A DNA stretch of 64,000 bases from Epithemia pelagica (Eukaryota > Bacillariophyta > Bacillariophyceae > Surirellales > Surirellaceae), in assembly GCA_946965045.2 (NCBI GenBank), contig OX337230.1:1984001-2048000 (forward strand). Direction: 5' to 3'. Both the position numbers and the translations under genes were made by a program. Below, piece after piece: positions 19,702 through 30,679 of this stretch. Each line of letters begins with the position of its first letter. The first letter of the stretch is position 1. Below the pieces are notes generated by a model. It made no database searches. It had not been told where the DNA came from and saw only the letters and a list, made by a program, of their open reading frames with translations.

Positions 19702-21335
19702 CTGAGGTTGCATGCCGCATGAACTAGGGCAGCATTCTCTTCAATAGATGGGCCACCCATGGAATATGGACGGATATGGTCCAAGTGTACGTATGACCCA
19801 TCGTCCAGTCGATGGAAGTCAATTGACTGGTTGCAAATTGTGCACAGACCGCGTTGTTGCTCATAGAGTTTTCGTTTGAGCTTTTCTGGATTGTCAAACT
19901 GGCGCTTTCCGTCTTGCTGTTCTCGGAGAATAGCCGCGAGCGTCTTGGTCATTATAGTTCGGCGATGAATGAACTTGGCGACAGACGTTGGTCCATTGAA
20001 ATCCAACTCTCCAGATTCAAACAGCCTCTTGATTGCATTCTGTAGCTTTTCTTTGTTGCGTGTATAAACAGCCTCGGAGGGGAATTCGTTTCGAAGCTCT
20101 TTGAATACAACGTAGGACACATCCCAAAATTGTGGTTTGATACTTTTCGTCCAGCTCCACGTTCCATCCTTTTCTTGGTTCCAAGAACGAAATGCTCCTG
20201 CATTCTCAGAGAACACGTTGCGCCATACTTTCATTACAAATACAAAATCATCTTCATATTTTTGCAGCTCATGCTTCAATCGATTGGGGTTTGCCTTTTC
20301 TAAATTTTCAAAGTGTTCCAGTTCGGCATTCAGAAATGTTTTCATGGGGCTCTTGTACTTGGAGCTGATATGAGCCCAGGCAAATGCCCGCAAAATGAGC
20401 TCTCGATCACTCTCTCTTTTGCAGAGCGTGTACTTGTTCTTCTTGAAGTCATCCGGCTTTCGGATGCATTGAAGATCTTGATTTTCAGCCAACTTATCCA
20501 AGAGTTCAATGTAGGGACCATAATACACGGCACGTCGCAACTGTTGGGCCGACAAATCCTCTCCCCCCGAATTGATATCTTCGTAACACGAAAAGACATC
20601 TTCCTTGGTTGCAGTGTGGGGTATGATTGAGCAGGCAATGTCATAGTTCTCGTAAACATTCTGTCGTTCCTCCGACAAGTCGTCGAATGTCAGTCCATTG
20701 AGAGCATCGTAATTCTCGTCCAATTTTCCCAGTTTGATAAACTGAGTGGAATAACCTTTTGAACCACTATCAGTCTCTTGGCTAGCTAGAAAAAAGCTGA
20801 TCAAGGTCGTCAACCGCTGCTTGCCATCCACCACTTCATATTTTCCTTTTTCTCTTTCGTGCAAGACAATTCCTGGTGCCAGGCGATTACAAAGCACAGT
20901 CACTACCAAGCGTGAAGCGCGATCTTGTTCCCAGACATAACCACGTTGATAATTTGGATTGAGCGTAAGCTTGCCTTTGGTTACCCATCCGGCTAGTCCC
21001 TCAATAGACAGTAATTTGGGGGATCGTCCATACAGTTGGTGACTTTCAAGTTCTCTCAAGGCGTTATCAAACCTTTGTTTTACTACACCATCAGTGCCGG
21101 AGTTTGTGGCAGAGAGTTGGTCTTGGCGGAAAGAGAATTCTCTTGTCGCCATGGCGCATCGTCGTGGTTCTGTCCACCGTCTCCCATTCGTATGAATGAT
21201 TTGACGGAAGACAGAAACCGGCATCCGATTCTGCCATGCATTTGCAGCACTGTAGCAGATCATGAGAGTTCTGGAGAACGTCCATACAATTCCAACCGCA
21301 ATTGCTCGCAGTTTCATGCCCGCCTTCCTGATCAT
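19683..21335 (-). CDS. DUF262 + HNH protein, GmrSD-like nuclease, with secretory/plastid-type N-terminus
   Basis: Single exon, 550 aa from the ATG at 21335 (a second ATG at 21317 is equally possible). N-terminal DUF262 (GmrSD N, ParB-like fold): NPNYQRGYVWE at about 126-136 and DGKQRLTTLISFF at about 170-182, the NTP-binding/hydrolysis signature of GmrSD type IV restriction enzymes. C-terminal HNH nuclease at about 498-550: CTIC, VHLDHI, then N-ALVH-ACNLSKGA, with zinc cysteines and the catalytic-type His. A helical middle joins them. In bacteria such proteins cut glucosylated hydroxymethylcytosine phage DNA; related DUF262-HNH proteins also exist in fungi. Before the domains lies a leader (MKLRAIAVGIVWTFSRTLMI) ending SAANA-W, a diatom-like signal cleavage with aromatic +1. 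Target and role here are unknown. Confidence 0.82.
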   Translation of the reverse strand: MIRKAGMKLRAIAVGIVWTFSRTLMICYSAANAWQNRMPVSVFRQIIHTNGRRWTEPRRCAMATREFSFRQDQLSATNSGTDGVVKQRFDNALRELESHQLYGRSPKLLSIEGLAGWVTKGKLTLNPNYQRGYVWEQDRASRLVVTVLCNRLAPGIVLHEREKGKYEVVDGKQRLTTLISFFLASQETDSGSKGYSTQFIKLGKLDENYDALNGLTFDDLSEERQNVYENYDIACSIIPHTATKEDVFSCYEDINSGGEDLSAQQLRRAVYYGPYIELLDKLAENQDLQCIRKPDDFKKNKYTLCKRESDRELILRAFAWAHISSKYKSPMKTFLNAELEHFENLEKANPNRLKHELQKYEDDFVFVMKVWRNVFSENAGAFRSWNQEKDGTWSWTKSIKPQFWDVSYVVFKELRNEFPSEAVYTRNKEKLQNAIKRLFESGELDFNGPTSVAKFIHRRTIMTKTLAAILREQQDGKRQFDNPEKLKRKLYEQQRGLCTICNQSIDFHRLDDGSYVHLDHIRPYSMGGPSIEENAALVHAACNLSKGARP

Positions 21336-21733
21336 GGCGATATCCCCAAGAAGAAGAAGGGGTTTTGCGGTGAAGGTGAAAGATGCGGTCGCGTTTTCCG
21401 AAAAGATCGCGTCGCAAAAAAAGATCGCTTGAATCATGTCCGTCAGTCGTCCGTCCACACGTACTCCTTCGCGTCCACAGGGCCCTCCGAGTCTTCTCAT
21501 TCTCTCATTGATCTTTCTCTATTCTCTACATTTTCTTTACTGCAGATCGTTTGCTCAACTTCGCATTCGGTAGAACAGAACCACAAAAGAAAAAGCGACG
21601 ACCAGATATAATCAAACTGGGAGAGAAGGCGAGAAAAGGACAAGCGCGGGTCCTTTGGAATTGGAAAAGAACGAGCTACTCACTTTGTTGGTCGAAAACC
21701 TCCCGGTGGTACCGATACAAGTCACTGGATATC
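21336..21733. other. Divergent intergenic region
   Basis: 398 bp between the DUF262/HNH gene and the 854-aa protein gene. An open frame crosses it but lacks an ATG and has no recognisable content. No other feature seen. Confidence 0.45.
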
Positions 21734-24470
21734 ATGCCGCTCCCTCGAATGAGATCTCGGTCAAGATCCAACAGTTTGCGTTCCAATCGAAGCAATTCCT
21801 TCTCATCGGCGGATGGCAGCCACAAATCGCAGGGAAGTGGTAAAAAGACACGAAGCAAGCATGTGGATGGCAAGTTACCTCCTCCTATTCTGGTCTACCA
21901 TGAAAATGCTCATTCGATTGTGTTTCGAGACCATCTTCGACGAGTCGCCAAGCGTCAAGGATCATCTAATCTGAGTCGAAGTGATAGCAAGCACGAAGAT
22001 CCACAACGACAAGTATCATCGGCATCGTCTCAACACAGTGACACTTCCAAGCCGAAAAAGAACGCTCCAGTTAGTAACACGGAAGATTCGCCACGCCGTG
22101 ACACCTTTATTGAAGTCGCGACGGAATTTACGCACATGGTTGGAATGGACAACGGCGAGACTGTCATGCCGTCGCAAGCGCAGATACCAAGCGATCAAAT
22201 TGCCAATTTTCAGCCCCAGATCCAGCCACTGCCACTTTTGGCACTCGGTCCAGACGACCAATTTGGTCCCCTCGCGCAACAGGTACCCGTCCTTGAAACG
22301 GAGGATTCAGATAGTGATATTCACAGTGACTGGTCTCCGGCGGAAAAAGAGGTGGTCGGACTCTTACAAACCGAAAAGGCTTGTGTTAAAACGGTGCGGA
22401 ATGGGGATTGGACGGCCTTTTTGACGCGATTTCAACAGACGCAATCGCAGCGTGGGAAGTGGTCGACTCATCATATGGACATTGCACCACACGATGGAGA
22501 TGACTTTCCCTTCAATAGTTTTGTCACCAGTACCAGTTTGTTGCCACCCAGTGGCAAAAAGATGCGATGTTTTGGTGCCATTAATCAATACACGGTAGGA
22601 GTCGTCTTTGCCTTGCCAAATGCTTTCCAGAATCCAAACGATAAGACAAGCGAGACTGAAGCTGAAGCGTGCGACCGTACGAAAACATGGTCGTGGCCTG
22701 CAGGATGTACGAGCACTTGATCAACGTGAAAAGGGAAAATGTCTACTAATTTCCTTACAATCTCACACCCTTGCTTTCTTGTCTGTGTCCACAGATTCTG
22801 CCAAGACAGAATTCAACATTGATAGTAGAGGGAATTTGACGAATGGCCGTCAGGAGGCCCTCACATCTCTGGCAGTAATGCGGAAATACAACCATGAATA
22901 TCTGCACGAAGAAGAATACACAGTTGCGGGACGAAAGATTTCGGGTCTTAGTCAGATTCCGTACAATGAGGTGTTTTTGCGTGTAGGTGGACGTGGTCGG
23001 ATTGCTTGTGGGGTCGATTGCGCGTCGGACAAAGATCGAAACGACGCGACAGGGACAGGACGATCGTTGGACCATGGTGTGGGCTTACCTGTGGCACTCT
23101 TTGTTCGATCGGCGTCCTTTGGACATTTGATTTCCCTGTTGCGTACGAGGGCTCGCTGTGCACATGTTTTGGGCGAAGCACATTTTAAGGATATTCCCCT
23201 TCTGCTCATTACATCTGAAGAGGGAACGCGAGTGTTGACAGAGTCGCTTCAAGTAGAATTATGGAAAGTTGCATCGCAAAACCTAAATCCCTTCCAAAAT
23301 CCTGCACTGGCTCGACGAACCACTATTGACAATATGGATGAACCATCGTTTCAACAAAAGGTAGATGAGCTACTGGACTTGGATGGGACCATTCGAGAAA
23401 AACTCACTCCGGATGAATTAGCTCGATTAGCTGGAGGCTTTGGTGCCACAGATGAGAGTGTTGCGGATATGCTAAAGCAAGTGATGTTAGATGATATCAA
23501 GGAAAATCGCCAACGTCGTCACAGCAGCCACGATGAAGGCAAGAGTGCCCCTGAGGAGGAAAGTCACCATTTACAAGATTTTGTGAACGAAGGATTAACT
23601 GCTGCTGTACGTTCTGGGGATTATTTGACGGCTCGGCAGTTGTTGATCCTATACTCCGTTGTAGCGACACGGAAGGAAGAGCTAAATGATGCGGACGACG
23701 AATCCCTGAGCGACTACAGTGCCTCGGAGTGTAAACAGAACGAGAGATCTTTGGAACGGCGCCGCGAGGTTTCGCTTGGGAAGGATGCGCAACTACTCGT
23801 CGAGGATTTGGAACTCGTGAAGAAGCATGGGAATACTGAAATTGCTACAGACATTCCTGCGCCTCCACCTCCACCGCCGCTGGATACAGATCGTCTTCGG
23901 GGAGCAACCAACTCCGATGGTCTATTGGCTGTTTTGGGTGCTGCTCAAATCCTCAAGGCGATGCAAGATGGCGGAGCGAAAAAACGAACAGAAGAGGTTG
24001 TGGATGCAGTCGATGATTGGTGTACCCATGGCGAAAATTCCATGGCTTTCCGCATCTCTTCGTGGTACGATCAACGTGCCGCTCAAGACGACTTAAAGAT
24101 CGCTACAGAGGTAGGTTTTGGCTTCTGGCACTGGTGATTCAACACGACCCATCATCATTCTCACCGTTGACATATCATGTTTTGCCGTGTAAAGAGTGAT
24201 TCTACCTTTATGGCATTTGTTACCAACAAAGCAATTGCCAACCGTCGAACGTTTGCAACGCAGCTACGTCAAGCCGTGTCGAGTACCAATTTTGCAGATG
24301 TGAGATTTTTACGAGCCATTGAAGAAACGGTCAACAACATGCATGCGCCTTGCTTGCGTCTTGAACTTTTGCAGTACGTGTTGGGATTGGATAATCGTTT
24401 CTCTGTGTCCCACGTTAGTCGAGCCGTACACTTGGCGGTCACATGTTTGGGAGTTTCCAGTGGGGTGTAG
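21734..24470 (+). CDS. Large conserved-looking protein of unknown function
   Basis: Three exons: 21734-22706, 22795-24110 and 24195-24470; introns of 88 bp (phase 1, with a CTACTAAT branch-like site) and 84 bp (phase 0); 854 aa. The start is the ATG after TATC at 21734, opening an Arg/Ser-rich basic stretch (RMRSRSRSNSLRSNRSNS). Residues about 180-330 include an FPFNSF-type segment and a block ending INQYTVGVVFALP; the middle (about 370-560) has hydrophobic beta-like runs (PVALFVRSASFGHLISLL and DIPLLLITSEEGTRVL). A helical, Glu-rich region and a proline run (PAPPPPPPL, about 710) follow. The C-terminal exon is helical. I do not recognise a family. The exon joins rest on frame continuity and are probable, not proven. 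Confidence 0.65.
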
Positions 24471-24718
24471 GGTGTAGGAATCATGCAAATTCACGATGAT
24501 CACTTGGTTTAATTTCTGTATTATAGAACGTAGTGTTAGGTGTAAGGCCCTTGACTCTCTACTTCAATTCTTGAATTACAAGCCATGTGCCAGAACCAAG
24601 GTTTCGGCTCGGAGCATACGTGACAACGGCATTGGACCCACGATCTGAATTCGCTTGTCCTCAACACCATAGAACTTCTCCGTTGACCGCACGATTTTGT
24701 ACAATGGGTGAGCTGACC

Positions 24719-27700
24719 TCAAACCCAGCTATCTTGTAATTTGGAGAGAACTTCCGACGTCACATCAGACGTTGTTCCATTGTTAGAAACTGTGGTAGAG
24801 TTGCTTGGTGGAGATGTGTCGAAACACTCCAAAGTTGACAAATGTTCCGATTGTACGTTATCAACCATTTTCTTTGGAATCACCAACGGCTCCTCAGTTT
24901 CATCTGAGTTTTTAAGGCCAAATGGAGGAGGAGGCCCCAGATGTGTTACTGCAACGACTTCCTCGTTTGCGTGATTCCAACGACCGCTTCTACCCACGAA
25001 TTTCTGGCCGTGAGACTCTCCTGTTTTCCGCGCTGCAGTCACTCTGGTTTCGTACGTTTTTACGATGCTCGAACTAGGTACAGGAAATTCATTGGAGAGC
25101 CTCAGTTCCAGATCATTTTTCCCGATGACTCCAGCGGAAGTTGAGCTAGCCACAGTCGAGGTTTTGGGTTGCAGAACCGGGAATGTTGAAGTCCCCACTG
25201 GAAAGCCATCGGTAGACAGGGTTGACGAAAAGATTGGTTGTTCAGATTCCAGGAGGTTGTGGACGTAAATATCTCCATTATTGGTTGCTGTGACTATTCC
25301 TAGCACTGAAGCTGGCTGTGACTGTCCAGATGACAAGGGAGTAGAGTCGAACATATGAGGACTTGTTATGAACGAGTCGAGTCCACACGTGAACACTTTC
25401 TCCCCAACATCGGGAAGCGGGAAGCAGGAGCTCGACGCGATGCTTGTTTCTTTGTTACCTGGCCAGTTTGCAGATTCGAGGCTATCCGTGTGGAATTGTG
25501 GTCGCACCAAAGGCTTGCGGTAGAGATGCAAGCCAAAACTTCCAGGGGTGCAATTGACCCCCAAAAGAACTTCCTGTCTCTTGTGCGGTCCACTGGCTCC
25601 GAAGTTCAAAGCGTGAGGAGGTGATGGCGGCACTGACAAAAGAAAACCTGTTCCATGCACACTCGAATGTGGCTTCTTCGTACCGGGTCCATCACAGCTA
25701 TGAGGTAAAGACCACGTGTTCACCACTTGGCAAGGCATCCGAGAATCCAGTTCCCAGGTCTTTTGTGCAGAAATTGACGACACCAAAACTGAATGCTCGT
25801 GTGAAGAGTTCCAATTGGTCGCGACAGTGGAGAGGGAATGCACTCCTTCTACCAAGTGTTGATGAACACTGGGGCTCCATTGAAAGGTTGCCTGATTGTT
25901 GCTTGACCGGAGATCGATGCTATAGAGGGAATATCCGTGACCCAACATTGGTGTATCATGTTGTGAATCCAGCACCGGTGTGGGTCGAATGTACGACCTT
26001 GCTACACCCCAAAGCACCATGGGATGTTGTTTGCTAAAGTCAATCTGCCGAATGTCTTGAAGATTGTTTATATAATGGTCGGTCATACGAACACTGGTAC
26101 TTCCAACATTGGCATGCTTGATGACGTTGCAATGACCAGAATCATCATCTTTTCCAGAAGCCATGACAATAGCCAATTTCGAATCTGTAAATCCTCCTCC
26201 GTAACGGGGATGGGCGGCAACGAAACGCGGCGTGAGCCTTGCCGCATCACCCGTGATGGGGCTTGGGGAAGGTAAAAAACACTTGATCTTGTGCAAAACA
26301 TTCAAGGAGAAGAAACATCCACGGCATTGGCCATGCATTTGTGCGATCACAGACGGATCTTGCCCACATCTCTTCGAAGCAACCTGAATCACTGTGCAAT
26401 CCATGGCAGTTCGTGCAACATATGTGTCCGCCCCGCACCTGCAAAGCTGCCAAAGACGGTCTCCGATGTCAATCTCCGTCATCATGTTGTCAAATTGATA
26501 AAGCATTGGTATTTGTGGGGTGGGGTGTCGTTGAGTTTTCGGAAGCTGAATACGTGAGAGGCGGAGGCGATTCATGAATGGACCAACAGGATGAATCAAG
26601 AACCAGTTCCCCTGAGATTGAATTTCGCCTTCGGCAAGACCAGCCTCATGGCAAACGCTACAGAAACAGGGGAAACAGGCAATGCAATTTCCAACGCGAT
26701 GCGTCAAGGCATCTTCCACAGTCTGCGGAGGAATGGCCGAGTCGGGAAGAAGGGGAGTTGTTTTGATTGACTGTATACGTTGGCGCTTCCGCCTAGGAGG
26801 AGGAGAATGCTCATCATAATCGTCTATTGAGTTGTCAGCTACCACTTTGGCCGCCTCTTCTAGTGACGACCAAGCTGGTGCCGCCAAGTAGGCAGGATCG
26901 GCGCACATGAGTCTTTGTTTTATCGCCTGTTTTGCTCTTTCCTTTTGAGCTTCCGTTAAAGATTGACGATACGAGCTGTTTTTAGATGACGACTTCATTC
27001 TCCTTAGTTTGGGCGGCATGTACGTTAGTTCAAATTTTTGAACGGTGCGGGCAATCAGTTTGGCCAATCGAACCGACTCTTTGAAGGTTGTGGTAGATGC
27101 TACATTGTTCTTGTTGTCCAGCTCGGACAAGATGCGAACGCGAGCATTCTGTTGAATGTTAAACAATTGTTGTTTCTGGTAATCTTCGTTTAGGAGAATT
27201 GAGTTTTGTGCTCTTCGCCGATAAATTTTTCCATGAACAAGGGCAGCTTTGTACAGATGCGACTCCTGTCCCTCTTCTTCGTCCTTGCGATCCATAGGAT
27301 GAAGTGAGGACGATGGATGACCATCTGGAGGTTGCTTGGTAGCTTCCTCGCAAGCCAAGTCATACATCAGTTCCATGGCGTCGGCCTCGGCGGCACGCTG
27401 ATAACCACGTTTTGATCTACTTTTCTTGATGGCACGCCGCGCGTAGGGTTCAACCTCTTGAACGATTTGCTCTGCAGCTTCCAAGTCGCCTTCCAAAAAG
27501 TGTGATAGAATGCTTGCTAAACCATCCATGTCATCATCCTCGTAGGACTCAGGATCACGCAAGATCCAAACAGCGTGACTTAACATATCTTCTTCCTTCT
27601 CGTCTCCATCCTCTGCCTCCTCTTCTTCAAACAACTGCGGAGCATAATTACTGAGGACTTCATAAATCTTTTGTTCCAAGCGACGTTGGCTTTTGGTTTG

Positions 27701-28093
27701 ATGTTTAGCGGCCTCTTTTTCGAGCTCCTCCATGACCCCCGCCGCTTCATGTATATGTTGGTCAATAGGATAATACCATCGAGCTTGCATTCGAAGCCGA
27801 CGATAAAAGATTGCAGTTACCTCATCCCGATTATTCTTTTTGATACGAGGGACTACCACGTCTTGAGTTGTGTACGATTCGGGGTTGCGATACAAGAGCA
27901 CCGGAGCACCCCATTGCATGTGAAAGACGGCACCCACATTTTTGCTCTGATTGAATGTCTCATCATCAGGACCTGACTCTACCCTGCATGGATCGAAGTC
28001 GTATATGACATCGTCTTCTTCATCACTGTAATGGATTTCATTGGAATGCAAGTTGGAGGAGAAGGTAGCCGAGGCTGTTGCATCCGTTGCCAT
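24719..28093 (-). CDS. 1124-aa protein, possibly a Pol I initiation factor (TAF1C/Rrn6)-like beta-propeller
   Basis: Single exon. The N-terminus is acidic (HYSDEEDDVIYDFDP) and helical with several Glu-rich stretches to about residue 290. A basic segment near 430-450 (PPPRRKRQRIQ) may be a nuclear signal. A Cys cluster (CIACFPCFCSVC, about 480) follows. The second half has beta-rich blades: DRLWQLCRCGADTYVAR, then IDFSKQHPMVLWGVARSY and YSLYSIDLRSSNN, which recall the 'HP..L...D.R' pattern of TAF1C/Rrn6 propellers. That match is weak and I offer it only as a candidate. The C-terminal 150 residues are Ser/Thr-rich. The start ATG at 28093 is divergent from the next gene by 285 bp. Confidence 0.7.
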   Translation of the reverse strand: MATDATASATFSSNLHSNEIHYSDEEDDVIYDFDPCRVESGPDDETFNQSKNVGAVFHMQWGAPVLLYRNPESYTTQDVVVPRIKKNNRDEVTAIFYRRLRMQARWYYPIDQHIHEAAGVMEELEKEAAKHQTKSQRRLEQKIYEVLSNYAPQLFEEEEAEDGDEKEEDMLSHAVWILRDPESYEDDDMDGLASILSHFLEGDLEAAEQIVQEVEPYARRAIKKSRSKRGYQRAAEADAMELMYDLACEEATKQPPDGHPSSSLHPMDRKDEEEGQESHLYKAALVHGKIYRRRAQNSILLNEDYQKQQLFNIQQNARVRILSELDNKNNVASTTTFKESVRLAKLIARTVQKFELTYMPPKLRRMKSSSKNSSYRQSLTEAQKERAKQAIKQRLMCADPAYLAAPAWSSLEEAAKVVADNSIDDYDEHSPPPRRKRQRIQSIKTTPLLPDSAIPPQTVEDALTHRVGNCIACFPCFCSVCHEAGLAEGEIQSQGNWFLIHPVGPFMNRLRLSRIQLPKTQRHPTPQIPMLYQFDNMMTEIDIGDRLWQLCRCGADTYVARTAMDCTVIQVASKRCGQDPSVIAQMHGQCRGCFFSLNVLHKIKCFLPSPSPITGDAARLTPRFVAAHPRYGGGFTDSKLAIVMASGKDDDSGHCNVIKHANVGSTSVRMTDHYINNLQDIRQIDFSKQHPMVLWGVARSYIRPTPVLDSQHDTPMLGHGYSLYSIDLRSSNNQATFQWSPSVHQHLVEGVHSLSTVATNWNSSHEHSVLVSSISAQKTWELDSRMPCQVVNTWSLPHSCDGPGTKKPHSSVHGTGFLLSVPPSPPHALNFGASGPHKRQEVLLGVNCTPGSFGLHLYRKPLVRPQFHTDSLESANWPGNKETSIASSSCFPLPDVGEKVFTCGLDSFITSPHMFDSTPLSSGQSQPASVLGIVTATNNGDIYVHNLLESEQPIFSSTLSTDGFPVGTSTFPVLQPKTSTVASSTSAGVIGKNDLELRLSNEFPVPSSSIVKTYETRVTAARKTGESHGQKFVGRSGRWNHANEEVVAVTHLGPPPPFGLKNSDETEEPLVIPKKMVDNVQSEHLSTLECFDTSPPSNSTTVSNNGTTSDVTSEVLSKLQDSWV

Positions 28094-28378
28094 GGTGAAA
28101 ACGAAGGGATCATTTTTTTATGTGGCCATCATTTTTTCGTCTTTGTTGCTTTTAGTCGCGTTCCAGACGCACTCAATCAGGGCGGCTGCCTGTCCGTGCT
28201 CCGTCATCGCGACTCGGCATGAGGTTACGCAGCGAGAAAAGCTGGATGACCATGGTGTAGAGATCTGACAACCCACGGCTCGTTTTTTACAAAAGAACGC
28301 AAAAGCTCCAGTAAATCCGTAGTGATCTCATCCTCGGTCTTAAGTGGATAAGAACTCAGACGAAGAAACCAAGGAGAA

Positions 28379-30582
28379 ATGAGCCAGTACAAACCTCATC
28401 CATCAGAGTCCAACCGCAATTGTTGGGCAACGGCACGTGAAAAAGCCAGACTCCAGGCTCGTTTTAATATTCGACAACGCGTGATTGGGGGGACCAATGT
28501 TTGTCCCAGCGACCATCAAGGAGAGGCAATGTCCACAGACTCACAGATTTTGCCAACATCAAACGATGTGTCGAAGCTTGTCACTGATGATAGAACAGGC
28601 GACCTAGAAGAAAACCCAAAGAACGACGAATGGCGATTGCAACAATCAATCATTGGTGAAGCACTGCGTCGGGTGGTAGACAACGACCGCTCCTTTTTCT
28701 CTCTTACTCGCCTGGAAGAAAACGAACTGCTTTACTCAAGGCCGTTTGAGACTAGACTATTGTTCAGTGAATACAACGCATCCAGTGTCCTTCTGGGACA
28801 AGACAAACTTTTGAGTTGGTTTGGACCAAAGGAGCTCGAACGAACGCGCCGCCTGCTTCTGGACCAGGTCTTTACCCTAACTCTCCTGGAGTTTGCTCTC
28901 CTCTTCCGACGGTATGGCATAGTGGGTGCTTTGTTATTGGGTGGTATCAACCCTTGTCACCGCGGAATGCTTTCGCTGAACACAATGGAAAACTGTATCT
29001 ACAAACCAGAACAGGACATCGAGTCCCAGCGACACGTCATTCAATTGGGAGAAATTGGCAAGCGAGTCCTGCAAAAATTCTTTCAACCCATCCCGCTTTC
29101 CTTACAAACTTACATTCTGAAACGTGTCTTTGATTTCCGTTTTAGAATCTGGACCATGACTACCAACTCTTCTCATCATATTGAGGGGGGCCAACCGTCA
29201 CCAGCCTTGCCCGTATCCCATTCTTGCTCTCTGTGTGGCCAAACTGTTCCCATATCAGTTTTTCTTTCCATGGACACTCCCTGCGAACATCTTGTTTGTG
29301 AGTTATGTTTTTGGGACCATCTTCTAAGAACAGTGGATGACAGGGAGGGCGATGTCGTTGTCTGCCCTCTCTGTGAACTCTCATCAACTCACACGGACAA
29401 CTATGCAGCAATCGCATCGGATTCTTCCTTGTGTATATCCATTTCTGCCGAATCTCGTTATGATGCGACTAGACAAAAGTATTTTGCATTGCCTCGCGAT
29501 AGTCGAGAATTGAAGCAACTTGTCAAGTCCCAGTCACGATCGTACTCCAAAAAGCGCCCGCTACAACTGGCGCATTCATGGTCCTTGGCAGTTTCACATT
29601 CTCTCGGAAACAGTCAAGACGTGCGACGTGACAAGTTCTTTGCGTATGTAGAGCGGTTCATCACGTTCGAGGATGTCTGGAAGCGGGAATGGATCTGGAA
29701 GCACGAAATGAATATGGCCAAACAGGAATGTACTTGGCTGCGTGGCGAGGCCATGCTTGTGTAGTTGGTACGCTCCTTCAGTACTACGATGACGCTGACG
29801 AAAGTCACTCGAACCGATCAAATGATGGAACAACTCCCATCTACGCAGCTCAAGTCAATGGACACTCGGAAATTGTAGATCGTTTGAAAAGCAGGGTGGG
29901 ATTGGTACAAGGAGACGGTGATCGTATAGGAATGTTGATAACGTCACCTACAACCGGTACCGAATCGTGCATGACAGAGCTGTCTCTCAAGGTTAGTACA
30001 CTTATCCCAACCTCGACCAATCATCCCGGAGCGGGCTCCTACACGATCGACCACGTACTCACGAACGCTGAACGAGAGAATCTGGTTGCTCTTTGGACTC
30101 GACTTCCAACCGAATCTTCAGCGTCCATGACCAAGAAAGGTGGATTGTGTTCAGTCCGCAGCTACTATTGCGATGTGGAGAAATTCATCACACGTATCCT
30201 ACTCAGAGCACTCTCACACCTTCCCTCTGGACATACTCGGGAAATTGGTCGAGCCACTTCCCTTGTGTTGCCGTACATGCGATTTTTGTCCTACGAAACT
30301 GTGGGAACTAGGCTGGCACCTCACGTCGACCTTTCTCGTGTCGATGTTGATTCCGGTGCTCGCAGCACCCATTCGTTCTTGCTCTATCTCGTGAATTGTC
30401 GCAAGGGGGGAGAAACCACTCTCCTAAATCAACTTTCGCAGGGATCAAAACAAGGAAACGTAGCTGCCAGAGTGAAACCGAAAGCAGGAAGACTTCTCCT
30501 TTTCCCGCATTCTTGTCCCCATGAAGGTGAAATGGTTGTGGATGTGCCCAAACTACTTATTCGGGGTGAAGTAGTTCTGTGA
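28379..30582 (+). pseudogene. RING-ankyrin-2OG oxygenase fusion, reading frame broken once near 29650
   Basis: The first frame (from ATG 28379) encodes about 424 aa with a zinc module at about 282-332 (CSLCG...CEHLVCELC...CPLC, RING/C3HC4-like), followed by ankyrin-like helices (LAHSWSLAVSHSLG, DKFFAYVE). At about 29650 the protein continues one base out of register (RAVHHVRGCLEAGMDLEARN, then GMYLAAWRGHACVVGTLLQ), clear ankyrin repeats. It ends in a prolyl-hydroxylase-like domain: HVD (Fe ligands), GGETTLL, CPHEG (distal His) and LLIRGEVV (Arg for 2-oxoglutarate), stop at 30582. One missing base would explain the break. No intron fits: the only strong donor (GTATGT at 29644) would remove good ankyrin sequence or give an intron of about 40 nt. 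It may be a true lesion or an assembly error. Ligase plus oxygenase function is inferred from domains. Confidence 0.75.
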
Positions 30583-30679
30583 AATCATCATTTCGAGAAC
30601 AGGTTTACGAAGCCGAAGCATCTCGATATCATTGGAGGAAAAGAAACAAGTTGATACTTTGGAGAACATTTCTTTCTTA

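Noticed and set aside
29644-29760. Intron at the GTATGT site to explain the frame change in the RING-ankyrin gene
   Set aside because: Candidate acceptors give an intron of about 40 nt or delete well-conserved ankyrin residues (LEAGMDLEARN); a missing base fits better.
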